A stretch of 64,000 bases of DNA from Lachnospiraceae bacterium (GCA_021628825.1 JAJXRY010000002.1:1364001-1428000); one strand, 5' to 3'; counted from the stretch's first letter, positions 38,614-47,750 are shown. Program-made: numbers and translations. The notes: generated from the letters alone by a model not told the origin.

Positions 38614-39974
38614 ATGAAACAGTTAAAGAATAAATTGCTTTATTGGGCAGTGATCATTGTGATTGTGGGGATTATTGTTCTGACAGGCTGTCAGGCGAAA
38701 GGGACAGATGCGGCAGATGAAAAAGCAACCGATACCGCACTCACAGAGATTACAGATGAAAAAGAGGATCCCGTTGTTTATGAATACCACGAAAGCGGGA
38801 TGGAAAACGACAAGGAAGACTCCGTTTATGTGCTGGCAGATCCGGATGGGACACCCAATGAGATTACGGTCAATGTTTCCCTGAAAAATAAAGGGCTGGA
38901 TCAGAAACTCACCGATGAGACGTTTCTGACCGGTTTGAAGAATAAAGAAGGAGACGAAGAGGTGACAGACCTTGGAGGCGGCCGTTATGAATGGGAAAAT
39001 CATGGAGAAGACATTCATTACGAAGGAACGGCAGAAGCGTCTGCAACACTTCCGGTTTCGGTGAAAATCACGTATTACCTCAATGATAAAGAGGTTGAAC
39101 CGGAATCTCTTGCCGGGGCAGACGGAAAGATCACCATGCATTTTTGATTATACGAATCAGACCGGAAGCGGTGATGATTTTACCCCGTTCTTTGTAGTGA
39201 GCGGGATGCTGCTTGATGGAGACTGCGTGCGGAATGTTACCGTGGAAGACGGAGAAGTAAAGTATCTGGATGGGGATTATCTGATCTATAGTGTGTTGCT
39301 TCCGGGTGTACAGGAGGCGCTTTCTCTTAATACGATGGAGCTGTTAAAGGATGAGGATGTGGATCTGCCACAGGAGATGGAAGTATCGTTTGATGCGACG
39401 GATTTTAAACTTGATTTTACGGCAACGCTGTATTCCAATGGAATTCTGGAAGAGGACAATTTTGATGATATTACCGATAAGCTGGATGAACTTGCAGAAA
39501 AATTCAGCGATGCATCCGGTGATACTACGGATCTGAAAGACAAGATCGGGAAACTGAAGAATGGTGGTGCGAAGCTGCGTGACGGAGCAGATTCTTTGAG
39601 TACCGGACTTTCCCAGTTAAATGATGCCCTGGCCCAGATGGCTGCAGCGGATCCGGAAGGGTATGCCGCACTTTCAGCACAGGTGTCCCAGCTATCCGAA
39701 GGAAGTAAAGCGTTGTCCGAAGGAATCCGTACCTATACATCCGGTGTGGATCAGGCATGCGACAGCATCGATGAAAACACCTCTTCCGGTGAGGATGACA
39801 CGGATTATGAGACAAAGGCCGAAGAACTCCGTTCTTTATCGGATAAGCTGAAAGCCATGAAAACGGCAGATCAGCAGTACAACAATTTCAGCGGTCTGGA
39901 AGAAGGAAAAAAACGGGTGGTGTTTCCTTTATTATTGAAACCGGAGAAATCAGCGCAGACAAGGAAAGCGACTA
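38614..39974 (+). CDS. Membrane-anchored protein with YhgE/Pip-like repeat region
   Basis: About 453 aa. N-terminal TM/lipobox region (IVLTGCQAK), an acidic stretch, a beta-rich domain, then a coiled region with the repeating pattern LKNGGAKLRDGADSLSTGLS and LSEGSKALSEGIRTYTSG, as in YhgE/Pip-family exporter partners; ends with IETGEISADKESD. ATG 38614 is preferred over the GTG at 38605. Frame errors near 39145 and 39910. Third gene of the ABC operon; probably an extracytoplasmic partner of the permease. A C-terminal TM domain seen in full YhgE proteins is lacking. Confidence 0.65.
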
Positions 39975-40042
39975 GGCGGAAGGATTCGTATACCGGAAGC
40001 AGGTAGAACCGATCGTAAAACAGAATAAACCCGAAATGGAAA

Positions 40043-40100
40043 GAACCCGCCTGCAGGCAATACACCGAAGTGCATCAAACCTGTAAGCGGGTTCGTTTTA
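40043..40100 (+). terminator. Terminator of the ABC exporter operon
   Basis: GAACCCGC (40043-40050) pairs with GCGGGTTC (40087-40094), followed by GTTTTA. Confidence 0.65.
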
Positions 40101-40113
40101 GGAAATTTATGGG

Positions 40114-40199
40114 TTAACCGGGGATGCGATTAGCAGCCAAGGTTAAAATATCTGCAAAGAGCATTAAATAACTCGGAACAGCTATTAAATAAAACACAT
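40114..40199 (-). CDS. Small hydrophobic peptide with strong ribosome site
   Basis: About 28 aa, mostly one hydrophobic helix (LIAVPSYLMLFADILTLAA) ending NRIPG. AAGGAGG lies 8 nt upstream of the ATG at 40197-40199, and a promoter with correct spacing is at 40248-40276. One base too few in the T/A run after MCF must be assumed to join start and body; without it the frame stops after four codons. Could be a small regulator of transport or a toxin; no relative recognised. Confidence 0.4.
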
Positions 40200-40247
40200 A
40201 GTTTCGTCCTCCTTATTCTTTTTTGTTTTTTATCAGCTGACAAACGA

Positions 40248-40276
40248 ATTGTAACAATTTCGTAACATTTAAACAA
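40248..40276 (-). promoter_or_regulatory. Promoter with palindrome for the 28-aa peptide
   Basis: Minus strand TTGTTT (40271-40276), 17 nt, TACAAT (40248-40253). The -10 is part of AATTGTTACAATT, a perfect inverted repeat with one central base, a possible operator. Confidence 0.45.
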
Positions 40277-40397
40277 TAGGAGATTATTGGAAGTTTCTCT
40301 TTATTTTGGGAAAAAACTGCCGATATACATAATAACAGTTCGATACGTTGAAATGGATTTTGACGATCACAAATTCACTCAGGGAGGAGAGAAGAGT

Positions 40398-41216
40398 ATG
40401 AATACGGTACAGTCAGACAGCTACGCAGCAAATGCGTACGCACAGAACACCACCAAAACACAAAAAGAAGACACCAGTGCCACTAAGAAGTCATCCCAGA
40501 CGAAGAACTATGGAAAGACGATTGGGGAGCCGAAGCTTTCGGACGAAGCTGCGAAATACTATGACCAGTTGAAGAGCAAATTCGGCAATATGGACTTCAT
40601 TCTTGTCAGTAAGGATATGAAGGAACAGGCGAAGGCCATGGCATCAAGCTTTGCCAATCCGAATAAGATGGTTGTCTTGATTGATGAAGAAAAGCTCGAA
40701 AGAATGGCAACCGATGAAGCCTTCCGTAATAAATACGAAGGAATCATTGCCAATGCAAAGAGCGGCTTAAGCCAGTTGAAGCAGAGTATCGGAAGCAACC
40801 AACAGGTGAAGGGTTACGGAATGCTGCTGAATGATGGCGGCAATGCCTCTTTCTTTGCCGTAATTGATAAGTCCCTTGCTGCACAGAAGAAGCGCATCGA
40901 GAAGAAGGCTGCGGAGAAGAAGGCAGCAGAAAAAGGCCGATGCCAAGAAGCAGGAGAAGAAAAAAAGCCGAAGAAAAGAGGAAGGAAGCCGCAAGTGAGA
41001 AAGCAGACAAGACTTCGGATGAAAACGGCAAGACCTATCGTGATACTTTAAAGGACTACGGCATTGAAGAAGACGATGATACGATTATTATCGCCGCATC
41101 TTCCGCAGAGGAACTGGAGCGTCTGGTGAACGATTACTTCTATAGCCAGCGCAGTAATCAGGTAATGACACCGCAGGAAAAAGCTGGTCGGCCAGAACAT
41201 GGACTTCCGTTTATAA
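40398..41216 (+). CDS. DUF6033-type protein
   Basis: About 272 aa, soluble. Ser/Thr/Lys-rich start, then KLSDEAAKYYDQLKSKFGNMDFILVS and MVVLIDEEKLERMATDE, a helical Lys/Ala-rich segment (KKAAEKKAAEK), and a C-terminal part with IIIAASSAEELERLVNDYF ending LVGQNMDFRL. Matches the DUF6033 pattern common in Clostridia, function unknown, sometimes near flagellar genes (none here). Start ATG 40398 with GGGAGGAGAG; an upstream start at 40287 lacks a ribosome site. Frame errors near 40940 and 41180 (A run). Confidence 0.65.
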
Positions 41217-41254
41217 AGCGGGTTACCAAATAAGATAAAACGAAGATATCCAAT

Positions 41255-41314
41255 AAGCCATAAGGATACCGGGAACGGATCGATTGTCTGTCCTGTGATC
41301 CTTGTGGCTTTTTG
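41255..41314 (+). terminator. Terminator after DUF6033 gene
   Basis: AAGCCATAAGGAT pairs with ATCCTTGTGGCTT, followed by TTTGATTTTC. Confidence 0.75.
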
Positions 41315-41363
41315 ATTTTCTAAGAGGGGGATACATAAAGAAAGATAAAAATATAATTAAATT

Positions 41364-41397
41364 ACCTATTAACATACTGGGTTGATAGGTATATACT
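41364..41397 (+). promoter_or_regulatory. Promoter and operator of the sulfur operon
   Basis: TTAACA (41369-41374), 17 nt, TATACT (41392-41397). Across it lies ACCTATTAAC / GTTGATAGGT (41364-41390), an inverted repeat with one mismatch and 7-nt centre that covers the -35 and spacer. A repressor such as a CymR/Rrf2-type protein would fit (inference). Confidence 0.6.
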
Positions 41398-41490
41398 CCG
41401 TTATAAGATCAGACAGAGAACAGAAGATAAGATCAGATGACGGATCAACAGAATCTGTTCAATATTTATATTAAGAAGGAGGCGGACAAG

Positions 41491-41613
41491 ATGATTGCTT
41501 ATCAGAGTATGACAACAGTTCAGATGTGTTGCTGTCGAATGCTTTTCTCCCGGGCAGATAAAATGGCCAGGCGCGTAAGCATCCATTGTTGTGCGCCGAA
41601 AGAGAATACCTGA
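41491..41613 (+). CDS. Cysteine-rich leader peptide of the sulfur operon
   Basis: 40-aa frame with AAGGAGG 8 nt upstream of ATG 41491. It has three Cys codons in a row (41527-41535, in QMCCCRM) and another Cys pair (41587-41592, in IHCCAP), five Cys in forty residues. An inner ATG at 41509 is also possible. The 5' arm of the antiterminator starts 12 nt after the Cys triplet. Not a recognised protein; its job should be to let the ribosome sense charged tRNA-Cys (inference). Confidence 0.7.
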   Translation: MIAYQSMTTVQMCCCRMLFSRADKMARRVSIHCCAPKENT

Positions 41614-41668
41614 TACAGCAGCCAGTCAGGAAGCCATTTGCCCGGGAGTAAAACACCTGGGTTTTTTT
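41547..41668 (+). promoter_or_regulatory. Transcription attenuator: antiterminator versus terminator
   Basis: Antiterminator: CTCCCGGGCA (41547-41556) pairs perfectly with TGCCCGGGAG (41639-41648), extended by AATGGC/GCCATT (41562-41567, 41633-41638). Terminator: CCCGGG (41641-41646) pairs with CCTGGG (41656-41661), then T7 (41662-41668). The CCCGGG segment is shared, so the two folds exclude each other. With the Cys-rich leader frame this is the classic translation-coupled attenuation layout. Confidence 0.8.
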
Positions 41669-41675
41669 ATGTAGA

Positions 41676-41860
41676 GCACTTAATGAAAGCGAGCCAAAGG
41701 CGATGCTTGAATTTAGTGCGAACGATACCTGTGCACTTAATGAGAACGAGCAAAAGCGAAGATCGAATTTAGTGCAGCAGGTATATGTAGAATACTTAGT
41801 GAAACCAAGCTGAAAGCGATGGTTGAACTTAGTGCGAACCAGTCCGGAACACTTAATGAA
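41676..41860 (+). repeat. Tandem imperfect repeats, period 57-59 bp
   Basis: Units begin near 41676, 41733, 41792 and 41849 with (G/A)(C/T)ACTTA(A/G)TGA and carry GAGC..AAAGCGA..TTGAATTTAGTGC. Copies differ at many places. A related single copy lies at 48066-48110. The last unit runs straight into metY coding sequence. Confidence 0.7.
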
Positions 41861-41862
41861 AA

Positions 41863-42386
41863 GGTCCTGCTGCATTTGTAACCTATATCCGTGCCATCCT
41901 TCTTCGTGATACCGGGGCAACCATTTCTCCGTTCAATGCATTCCCTATTATTACAGGGAATTGAGACGCTGTCCTTACGTCTGGAGCGTCATGCAGAGAA
42001 TACCAAGAAGGTTGTTGAATTCTTAAAGAACCATCCGCAGGTAGAAAAAGGTGAACCATCCTTCCCTGCCGGATCATCCGGATCATGCCCTTTATGAAAA
42101 GTACTTCCCGAATGGCGGAGCTTCGATCTTTACCTTTGAAATCAAGGGTGGTCAGGCAGAAGCCCATAAGTTTATCGACAATCTGAAGATCTTCTCCCTT
42201 CTTGCTAACGTAGCAGATGTGAAGAGCTTGGTTATTCATCCGGCAACGACCACACATTCCCAGTTGACCGATGAAGAGCTTGCCGATCAGGGAATTAAGC
42301 AGAATACTATCCGCCTTTCTATCGGAACAGAGCATATTGATGATATTCTGGCAGATCTCGAAAACGGATTTGCAGCAGTGAAATAA
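41863..42386 (+). pseudogene. metY: metY (O-acetylhomoserine sulfhydrylase) 3' remnant
   Basis: Encodes only the C-terminal third (about 170 of 425-430 aa) of the PLP enzyme that makes homocysteine from O-acetylhomoserine and sulfide: GPAAFVTYIRAILLRDTGA, NAFLLLQGIETLSLRLERH, KNHPQVEKVNHPSLPDHPDH, ASIFTFEIKGGQAEAHKF, HPATTTHSQL, RLSIGTEHIDDILADLENGF. The N-terminal part with the PLP lysine is missing; in its place, repeats run into the coding text at 41863. Frame errors near 41945 and 42050 add to this. Real deletion or assembly collapse; the leader upstream suggests a full gene stood here. Confidence 0.8.
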
Positions 42387-42411
42387 AGAAACCTAACAAC
42401 AGGGAGCAATT

Positions 42412-43074
42412 ATGAATTGGGATTTTTATTATCAAGTATATACCGCTATATGAAAAAGCAGCATGGCTGACTTTACGCATCGGCTGGATGGGTATTGCTG
42501 TGGCGATCCTTGTGGGATTCGTCTGTGCGATGATCCAGTACTTCAAGATCCCGGTTTTCAAACAAATTGTTGCCGTTTACATTGAACTCAGCCGTAATAC
42601 ACCGCTTCTTGTCCAGCTCTTCTTCATTTATTACGGACTTCCGAAGATCGGAATTTCCACGAATGCAGAGGTCTGTGGAGTGGCCGGCATGGCTTTCCTT
42701 GGAGGAAGCTACATGGCAGAATCCTTCCGGAGCGGTCTTGATGCGGTTGAAAAGGTGCAGATGGAAAGTGCCTTAAGCCTTGGTATGAAGCCGTATCAGG
42801 CAATGGGATATGTCATCTTTCCGCAGGCAATGAGTTTGAGCTTCCCTGCTTTTTATGGCAAATATTATTTTTCCTGTTAAAGGAAACGAGCGTATTTAGT
42901 GCGATCAGCCTGATGGATCTGATGTTCACCGCAAAGGATCTCATCGGAGTCTTTTATAAAACCACAGAATGTCTGTTTTTACTTGTGGTATTCTATTTAC
43001 TGATTCTGCTTCCGGTATCACTCCTTGGCAGATGGGTAGAAAGGAGGCTCCGTCATGGTGGATTTGGGGCTTGA
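42412..43074 (+). CDS. Amino-acid (cystine-type) ABC permease 1
   Basis: About 220 aa, His/Glu/Gln/Arg-type permease with LSRNTPLLVQLFFIYYGLP and the EAA loop ESFRSGLDAVEKVQMESALS. Four to five TM helices; ends RRLRHGGFGA. Start ATG 42412; an extra T near 42426 and one near 42862 shift the frame. Stop overlaps the next start by 20 nt. Co-transcribed with metY and behind the Cys leader, so cystine or methionine is the likeliest substrate. Confidence 0.85.
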
Positions 43075-43729
43075 GGTATTACTCAAAGGAAAGAACATGC
43101 AGCGGCTTCTTATGGGACTGCTTGTTGCAGTAAAGATCAGTCTCGTTTCGGTGGCAATCAGTATCCCGTTGGGAATTCTGCTCGGTATGCTGATGCGCTC
43201 GAAGAATAAAGTAATTCATGTCATTACCCAGATTTATCTGGAAATTATAAGAATTATGCCGCAGCTTGTACTGTTGTTCCTGGTATATTTTGGAACGACA
43301 CGGGCGTTTGGCTGGGATCTTCCCGGAGAAACAGCATCCATTATCGTTTTCGTCCTGTGGGGAACCGCAGAGATGGGAGATCTGGTGAGAGGTGCGTTAG
43401 ACGGAATCCCGAAGCACCAGTACGAGAGTGCGGAAGCGCTTGGCATGAAGAAATCACAGATTATGTGGTATGTGATTCTTCCTCAGGCGGTACGCCGGCT
43501 TCTTCCGGTATCCATTAATCTGATTACCCGAATGGTGAAAACAACAAGCCTGATCCTCATGATCGGTGTTGTGGAAGTCCTGAAGGTTGCACAGCAGATT
43601 ATTGAAGCAAACCGTATGAACAGCCCGAATGCCGCATTCGGCATTTATCTGGTTGTATTTTTGCTATATTTTATCGTATGCTGGCCGCTTAGTGTTGCGG
43701 CGAAATACATGGAAAGGAAATGGGAATAG
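43055..43729 (+). CDS. Amino-acid (cystine-type) ABC permease 2
   Basis: 224 aa, intact. LEIIRIMPQLVLLFLVYFG is the family helix; the EAA loop is RGALDGIPKHQYESAEALGM. Start ATG 43055 in the end of the previous gene, AAAGGAGG upstream. Forms a heterodimer with permease 1 (inference from family). Stop TAG abuts the ATPase start. Confidence 0.88.
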   Translation: MVDLGLEVLLKGKNMQRLLMGLLVAVKISLVSVAISIPLGILLGMLMRSKNKVIHVITQIYLEIIRIMPQLVLLFLVYFGTTRAFGWDLPGETASIIVFVLWGTAEMGDLVRGALDGIPKHQYESAEALGMKKSQIMWYVILPQAVRRLLPVSINLITRMVKTTSLILMIGVVEVLKVAQQIIEANRMNSPNAAFGIYLVVFLLYFIVCWPLSVAAKYMERKWE

Positions 43730-44479
43730 ATGGCAGAGAGGGACGTATTATTGCGAATCGAGCATTTGCATAAGAAATATGACGAGAATGCAGTCCTTGA
43801 TGATGTGAATCTCGAAGTACATCAGGGCGAAGTTGTCGTACTGATCGGTCCGAGCGGATGCGGAAAAAGTACCCTTCTGCGATGTATCAACGCTTTGGAG
43901 CCCATTCAGGGAGGGCGGATTTTATTAGGTGAGGATGAGGTTTCAATCAAAGATAAGAAGCTTTATGAGCTCCGTCAGAGGATTGGAATGGTTTTTCAAA
44001 GCTACGAATTATTCCCGCACCTGACCGTGATTGACAATATCTGTCTTTCTCCGGTGAAGGTACAGAAGCGTAAGAAAGAAGAAGTACGCGCAGAAGCAAT
44101 GGAACTATTGGAACGTGTAGGTTTAAAGGAAAAGGCAGACAGCTATCCGAGACAGTTATCCGGTGGACAAAAGCAGCGTGTGGCGATTGTAAGAGCCCTC
44201 TGTATGCATCCGGAAATCCTGTTGTTTGATGAAGTAACTGCAGCCCTTGACCCGGAAATGGTTCACGAGGTATTAGCGGTTATGCTGGATCTGGCTTCCC
44301 AGGGACGGACCATGATTATTGTAACTCATGAGATGCAGTTTGCCAAAGCGGTTGCCGACCGTATTCTGTTCATCGATGAAGGCAGAATCATGGAGGATAC
44401 CACCCCGGAGAAATTCTTTACGAATCCGGAAACCGATCGTGCGAAGAAATTCTTAAGCGTGTTCCAGTACGAATCATAG
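43730..44479 (+). CDS. Amino-acid ABC transporter ATPase (GlnQ/TcyN type)
   Basis: 249 aa, intact. Walker A GPSGCGKST, Q-loop MVFQSYELFPHLT, signature LSGGQKQRVAI, Walker B ILLFDEVTAALDPEMV and H-loop IVTHEM. Starts on the base after the permease stop. Energises the 42412/43055 permease pair; the EVTAALDPE form is standard for polar amino-acid importers. Confidence 0.92.
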   Translation: MAERDVLLRIEHLHKKYDENAVLDDVNLEVHQGEVVVLIGPSGCGKSTLLRCINALEPIQGGRILLGEDEVSIKDKKLYELRQRIGMVFQSYELFPHLTVIDNICLSPVKVQKRKKEEVRAEAMELLERVGLKEKADSYPRQLSGGQKQRVAIVRALCMHPEILLFDEVTAALDPEMVHEVLAVMLDLASQGRTMIIVTHEMQFAKAVADRILFIDEGRIMEDTTPEKFFTNPETDRAKKFLSVFQYES

Positions 44480-44527
44480 TAGTTATTGTATGAATTGGTA
44501 TTTCACTGTTCAGACGGTCAGAATAAA

Positions 44528-44561
44528 CCGGAACACAAACAGGTATACAGAACTGTTCCGG
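44528..44561 (+). other. Intra-operon inverted repeat before the binding-protein gene
   Basis: CCGGAACA (44528-44535) and TGTTCCGG (44554-44561), perfect 8-bp arms with 18-nt loop, in the 135-nt gap between ATPase and binding protein. It could stabilise the 3' mRNA part so the binding protein is made in excess. No T tract, so not a terminator. Confidence 0.4.
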
Positions 44562-44614
44562 AAATGATGATGGATCAGAACAGTAAAATAAAATGGAAAA
44601 AGAGGAGAAAAATT

Positions 44615-45515
44615 ATGAAAAAAAGAGTATTAAAAAAACACTATTTTAACCGGCCTTGCCGTAGGCTTAATGCTGGCAGTTACCGCATGCGGAAGCTCAA
44701 ACACAGCAGGATCTGCGGATGCAGGCAGTGATACCGCAGCCGACAATGGCAAAAAGGTATACCGTACCTTAGACGAAATCAAGGAAAGCGGCACAGTCAA
44801 CATCGGTGTATTTTCCGACAAGAATCCGTTTGGTTATGTAGATGAAAACGGAGAGTATCAGGGCTATGATATTTACTTTGCAAACCGGATCGGTGAAGAT
44901 CTTGGCGTTGAAGTAAATCTGGTATCCACCGAAGCTGCAAACCGTATTGAGTATTTACAGACCGGCAAGGTAGATATTATCCTTGCAAACTTTACCGTAA
45001 CCAAGGAACGTGCCGAAGAAGTCGATTTCGCCCTTCCTTACATGAATGTGGCACTTGGCGTTATTTCCCCGGACAGCAATGTCGTAACAAGCCTTGATGA
45101 TGTTGCAGATGATCAGCCGATTATCGTGATTTCCGGTACAACCGCAGAGCCTTATTTAATGGAGAATTACCCGAACCTGACTCTTCAGAAGTACGATTCC
45201 TATGCAACCGCCAAGAACGCACTGGAAAACGGCAATGGAATCGCATGGGTAAATGATAACACCGAAGTCATTGCATTCGCACTTCAGAATGAAGGCTACA
45301 CCGTAGGAATTCCTTCCTTAGGAAGCCAGGACACCATTGCTCCTGCCGTATCCAAGGGAAATGAAACCCTGCTTAACTGGCTGAATGATGAAATCAAAGC
45401 CCTTGGCGAAGAAAACTTCTTCCATGCAGACTACGAAGCAACACTGGTAGACACCTATGGTCTTGATTATGAAGACAGCCTTGTCGTAGAAGGCGGCGTT
45501 GTAGCAGCAGAATAA
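44615..45515 (+). CDS. Amino-acid ABC transporter substrate-binding lipoprotein
   Basis: About 299 aa. Signal peptide with lipobox AVTACGSS (Cys about 23), then the SBP_bac_3 fold: VNIGVFSDKNPFGYVDENGE, YDIYFANRIGEDLGVEV, GKVDIILANFTVTKERAEEVDFA, VISGTTAEPYL. Anchored outside the membrane, delivers the ligand to the permease pair. One extra A in 44632-44638 shifts the signal-peptide frame. Start ATG 44615 with AGAGGAG. Ligand by context cystine or a related sulfur amino acid (inference). Confidence 0.88.
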
Positions 45516-45550
45516 AGATTGAAGATCAAAGAATACTTCCCCCTTTACAG

Positions 45551-45586
45551 AAGGATGTGCACAAAACTCTTGTGTACATCCTTTTT
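45551..45586 (+). terminator. Terminator of the sulfur operon
   Basis: AAGGATGTGCACAA pairs with TTGTGTACATCCTT, then TTTG. Confidence 0.8.
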
Positions 45587-45602
45587 GAATGGACTATAAT
45601 GT

Positions 45603-45655
45603 AACTATTCAGAGCCATGTAAAATTGTTTTCTGCGAATGGAATTCTGAATAGTC
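45603..45655 (+). repeat. Dispersed hairpin element, copy 1
   Basis: AACTATTCAGAGCCATG ... CGAATGGAATTCTGAATAGT; the ends ACTATTCAGA/TCTGAATAGT pair perfectly. Copy 2 is at 61650-61702. TATAAT directly precedes it (45595-45600), so it may be the 5' end of the aminopeptidase mRNA. Confidence 0.65.
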
Positions 45656-45687
45656 AAAACTAAGTTGCAGGTAGGAGAATTAATAAC

Positions 45688-47020
45688 ATGGAAACAACAC
45701 GTATTAGTACGAAAGAGATACAGAAAACACAGGAGCTGATTGATTTTATCAAAAAGAGTCCGAGCTGCTATCATGTGATTCACAACATTGCAGCAGAGCT
45801 TCAGGCAGGAGGCTATGAGCGGCTGAATGAAGCAAAGGACTGGACACTTCGTAAAGGCGGCAGATACTTTGTTACCCGCAACCAGTCATCCCTGATTGCC
45901 TTTACGATCCCGGAAGATGCTATGGGAGGCTTTTTAATCTGTGCATCCCACAGCGATTCCCCAACCTTTAAGCTGAAGAGCAATTATGAAATGACGGTCG
46001 ATGACCGTTACCTGAAGCTGAATGTGGAAAAGTACGGTGGAATGATCTGTTCCACATGGCTGGACCGTCCGCTTTCCATTGCAGGCCGTGTGGTGGTGAA
46101 CCGCGAAGATGGCATTGAGAGCGTGCTGGTGAATCTCGATCAGGATCTGTGCCTGATCCCGAATCTTGCCATTCATATGAACCGTCAGATTAATGAGGGC
46201 TATGCCTACAATGCACAGAAGGATATGCTGCCTCTGCTTGGAGAAGGAACGGCTAAGGGTAAGCTTAAGGAACTGCTGGCAAAAGAGGCAGGAGTAGAAG
46301 AAGATGCTATTTTAGGATATGATCTTTTCCTTTATTTAAGGGAGGAAGGACGGATCTGGGGCGCAGAACAGGAATTTTATTCAAGTCCCAGGATTGATGA
46401 CCTGCAATGTGCATTTACCTCGAAGGAAGCCTTTTTTGCAGGCAAAGAATACCGGAATGAGTAAGGTGCTTGCAATTTTTGATAATGAAGAGGTTGGAAG
46501 CGGCACGAAACAGGGAGCGAAATCTACCTTCCTTGCAGATGTCCTTGCGAGAATTCAGGAGAGCCTTTCTCTTACCAGAGGAGAATGCATCCGTCAGATT
46601 GCATCCAGTATGATGCTGTCTGCGGACAATGGACATGCCATGCATCCGAACCACACCGATAAGGCGGATCCGACCAATGCGCCATGCTTAAACGGCGGTG
46701 TACTGATCAAATACAATGCGAACCAGAAATATACGACCGACGGCATTGCCGAGGCATTGTTTAAGAGGATTTTACAGAAAGCGGAAATCCCATATCAGGA
46801 ATATACGAACCGGAGCGACATTGCAGGAGGATCCACGCTGGGAAACCTGTCCAATGAGAAGATTTCCTTAAATACCGTGGATATGGGAGCAGCCCAGCTT
46901 GCCATGCATTCTCCTTATGAAACCGGAGGAACGAAGGACACGGTTTCTCTTATGGAAGGAATTCACGCCTTTTATGAAAGCAGACTCCAAATGGAGAAAG
47001 ATGGAAAATATTGTTGCTAA
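45688..47020 (+). CDS. M18-family metalloaminopeptidase
   Basis: About 444 aa, zinc aminopeptidase of family M18 (aspartyl/leucyl type), cytoplasmic. Zinc and catalytic blocks: FLICASHSDSPTFKLK (first His/Asp), SSPRIDDLQCAFTS, FDNEEVGSGTKQGA (Glu-Glu), SADNGHAMHPNHTDK, and HSPYETGGTKD (last His). One extra T in the T6 run 46432-46437 shifts the frame in the middle. Start ATG 45688 with GGTAGGAG. Terminates shortly before a hairpin at 47059. Confidence 0.88.
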
Positions 47021-47058
47021 AGATGTTGCAATAACGTATGGTTTTTTTGTTAGAATAG

Positions 47059-47090
47059 GACTGGTCGGAAATTTTTTCCACCAGTCTTTT
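47059..47090 (+). terminator. Terminator after the aminopeptidase gene
   Basis: GACTGGT..GGAAA/TTTCC..ACCAGTC hairpin followed by TTTTAT. Confidence 0.7.
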
Positions 47091-47112
47091 ATCATTAGAC
47101 AGGAAATGGATC

Positions 47113-47531
47113 ATGATTAAGAAAAAGAGTGAAACAATTGATTACGTTATGTATCGCATTTGCGATGCTCTTTTCCGGGATGTACTTTGAAAAGCTCAAG
47201 GTAGATTCCCAGTTCGTTGCATGCAATTTTTCCGGATAATCCTGCGGTTATTCGTGCCGCAGAACCGACGGCAGTTGTGGCTTACTATCAGAAGCTGAGT
47301 CAGGAATCCCGTTCGGTGGCAAATACAATAGATACAAGCACAGAGCGGAAGAACCGCCTGGAATCTGTAGAGCTCCTGCTTTTTTTACTGGTGGCAGGAC
47401 TCCTTTCCTTGTGTGTATGGCTGGCATTTTTACGAATATACCAGCGTCATTGTCATGCTGCATATAGCAGCTTCTTTATTATTTCCTATATACATAATCG
47501 AGATGGCAAGAAACGTGCTCTTGCGTGCTAA
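47113..47531 (+). CDS. Small secreted/membrane protein ending in a YIHNRDGKK motif
   Basis: About 138 aa. N-terminal signal-like helix (LITLCIAFAMLFSGMYFEKL), a polar middle with DNPAVIRAAEPTAVVAYYQK, a second hydrophobic segment (LLLFLLVAGLLSLCVWLAFL) and a C-terminus with SYIHNRDGKK. I recall similar C-terminal YIHxxDGKK tails in other Lachnospiraceae proteins of unknown role, but cannot name a family. Start ATG 47113. Two inserted bases (A run near 47124, T run near 47229) break it. Two frames are open at the end, so the exact C-terminus is uncertain. Confidence 0.5.
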
Positions 47532-47669
47532 GGTACTGCTTTGACAGAGTCTGCTGAAAAGTAAGGTGGATTTGTAAAGCGTACAGAAAACGCAACTGAC
47601 TCATAGAAGATCTGATCTATGGGTTTATTTTTGGTACGCCCGTATGGGGGAAAAATGGAGGATGTATTC

Positions 47670-47750
47670 ATGGGTGAAATGATTGCAGCCGTAGTGTTTA
47701 TTGTCATCGCTGCTGCAGCCGGCGTCTGGGTATGGTGGCTCGAGCGATAA
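47670..47750 (+). CDS. Small membrane peptide, 26 aa
   Basis: One hydrophobic helix (MIAAVVFIVIAAAAGVWVW) with a charged end (LER). TGGAGG lies 10 nt upstream of ATG 47670. It is followed 35 nt later by a second small membrane protein with its own ribosome site. Preceded by a CATAGA/TCTATG hairpin and T5 near 47603-47635. No family recognised. Confidence 0.5.
   Translation: MGEMIAAVVFIVIAAAAGVWVWWLER

Noticed and set aside
41676..41860. Tandem repeats as a CRISPR array
   Set aside because: The units are diverged along their whole length, there is no conserved repeat/unique spacer pattern and there are no cas genes.
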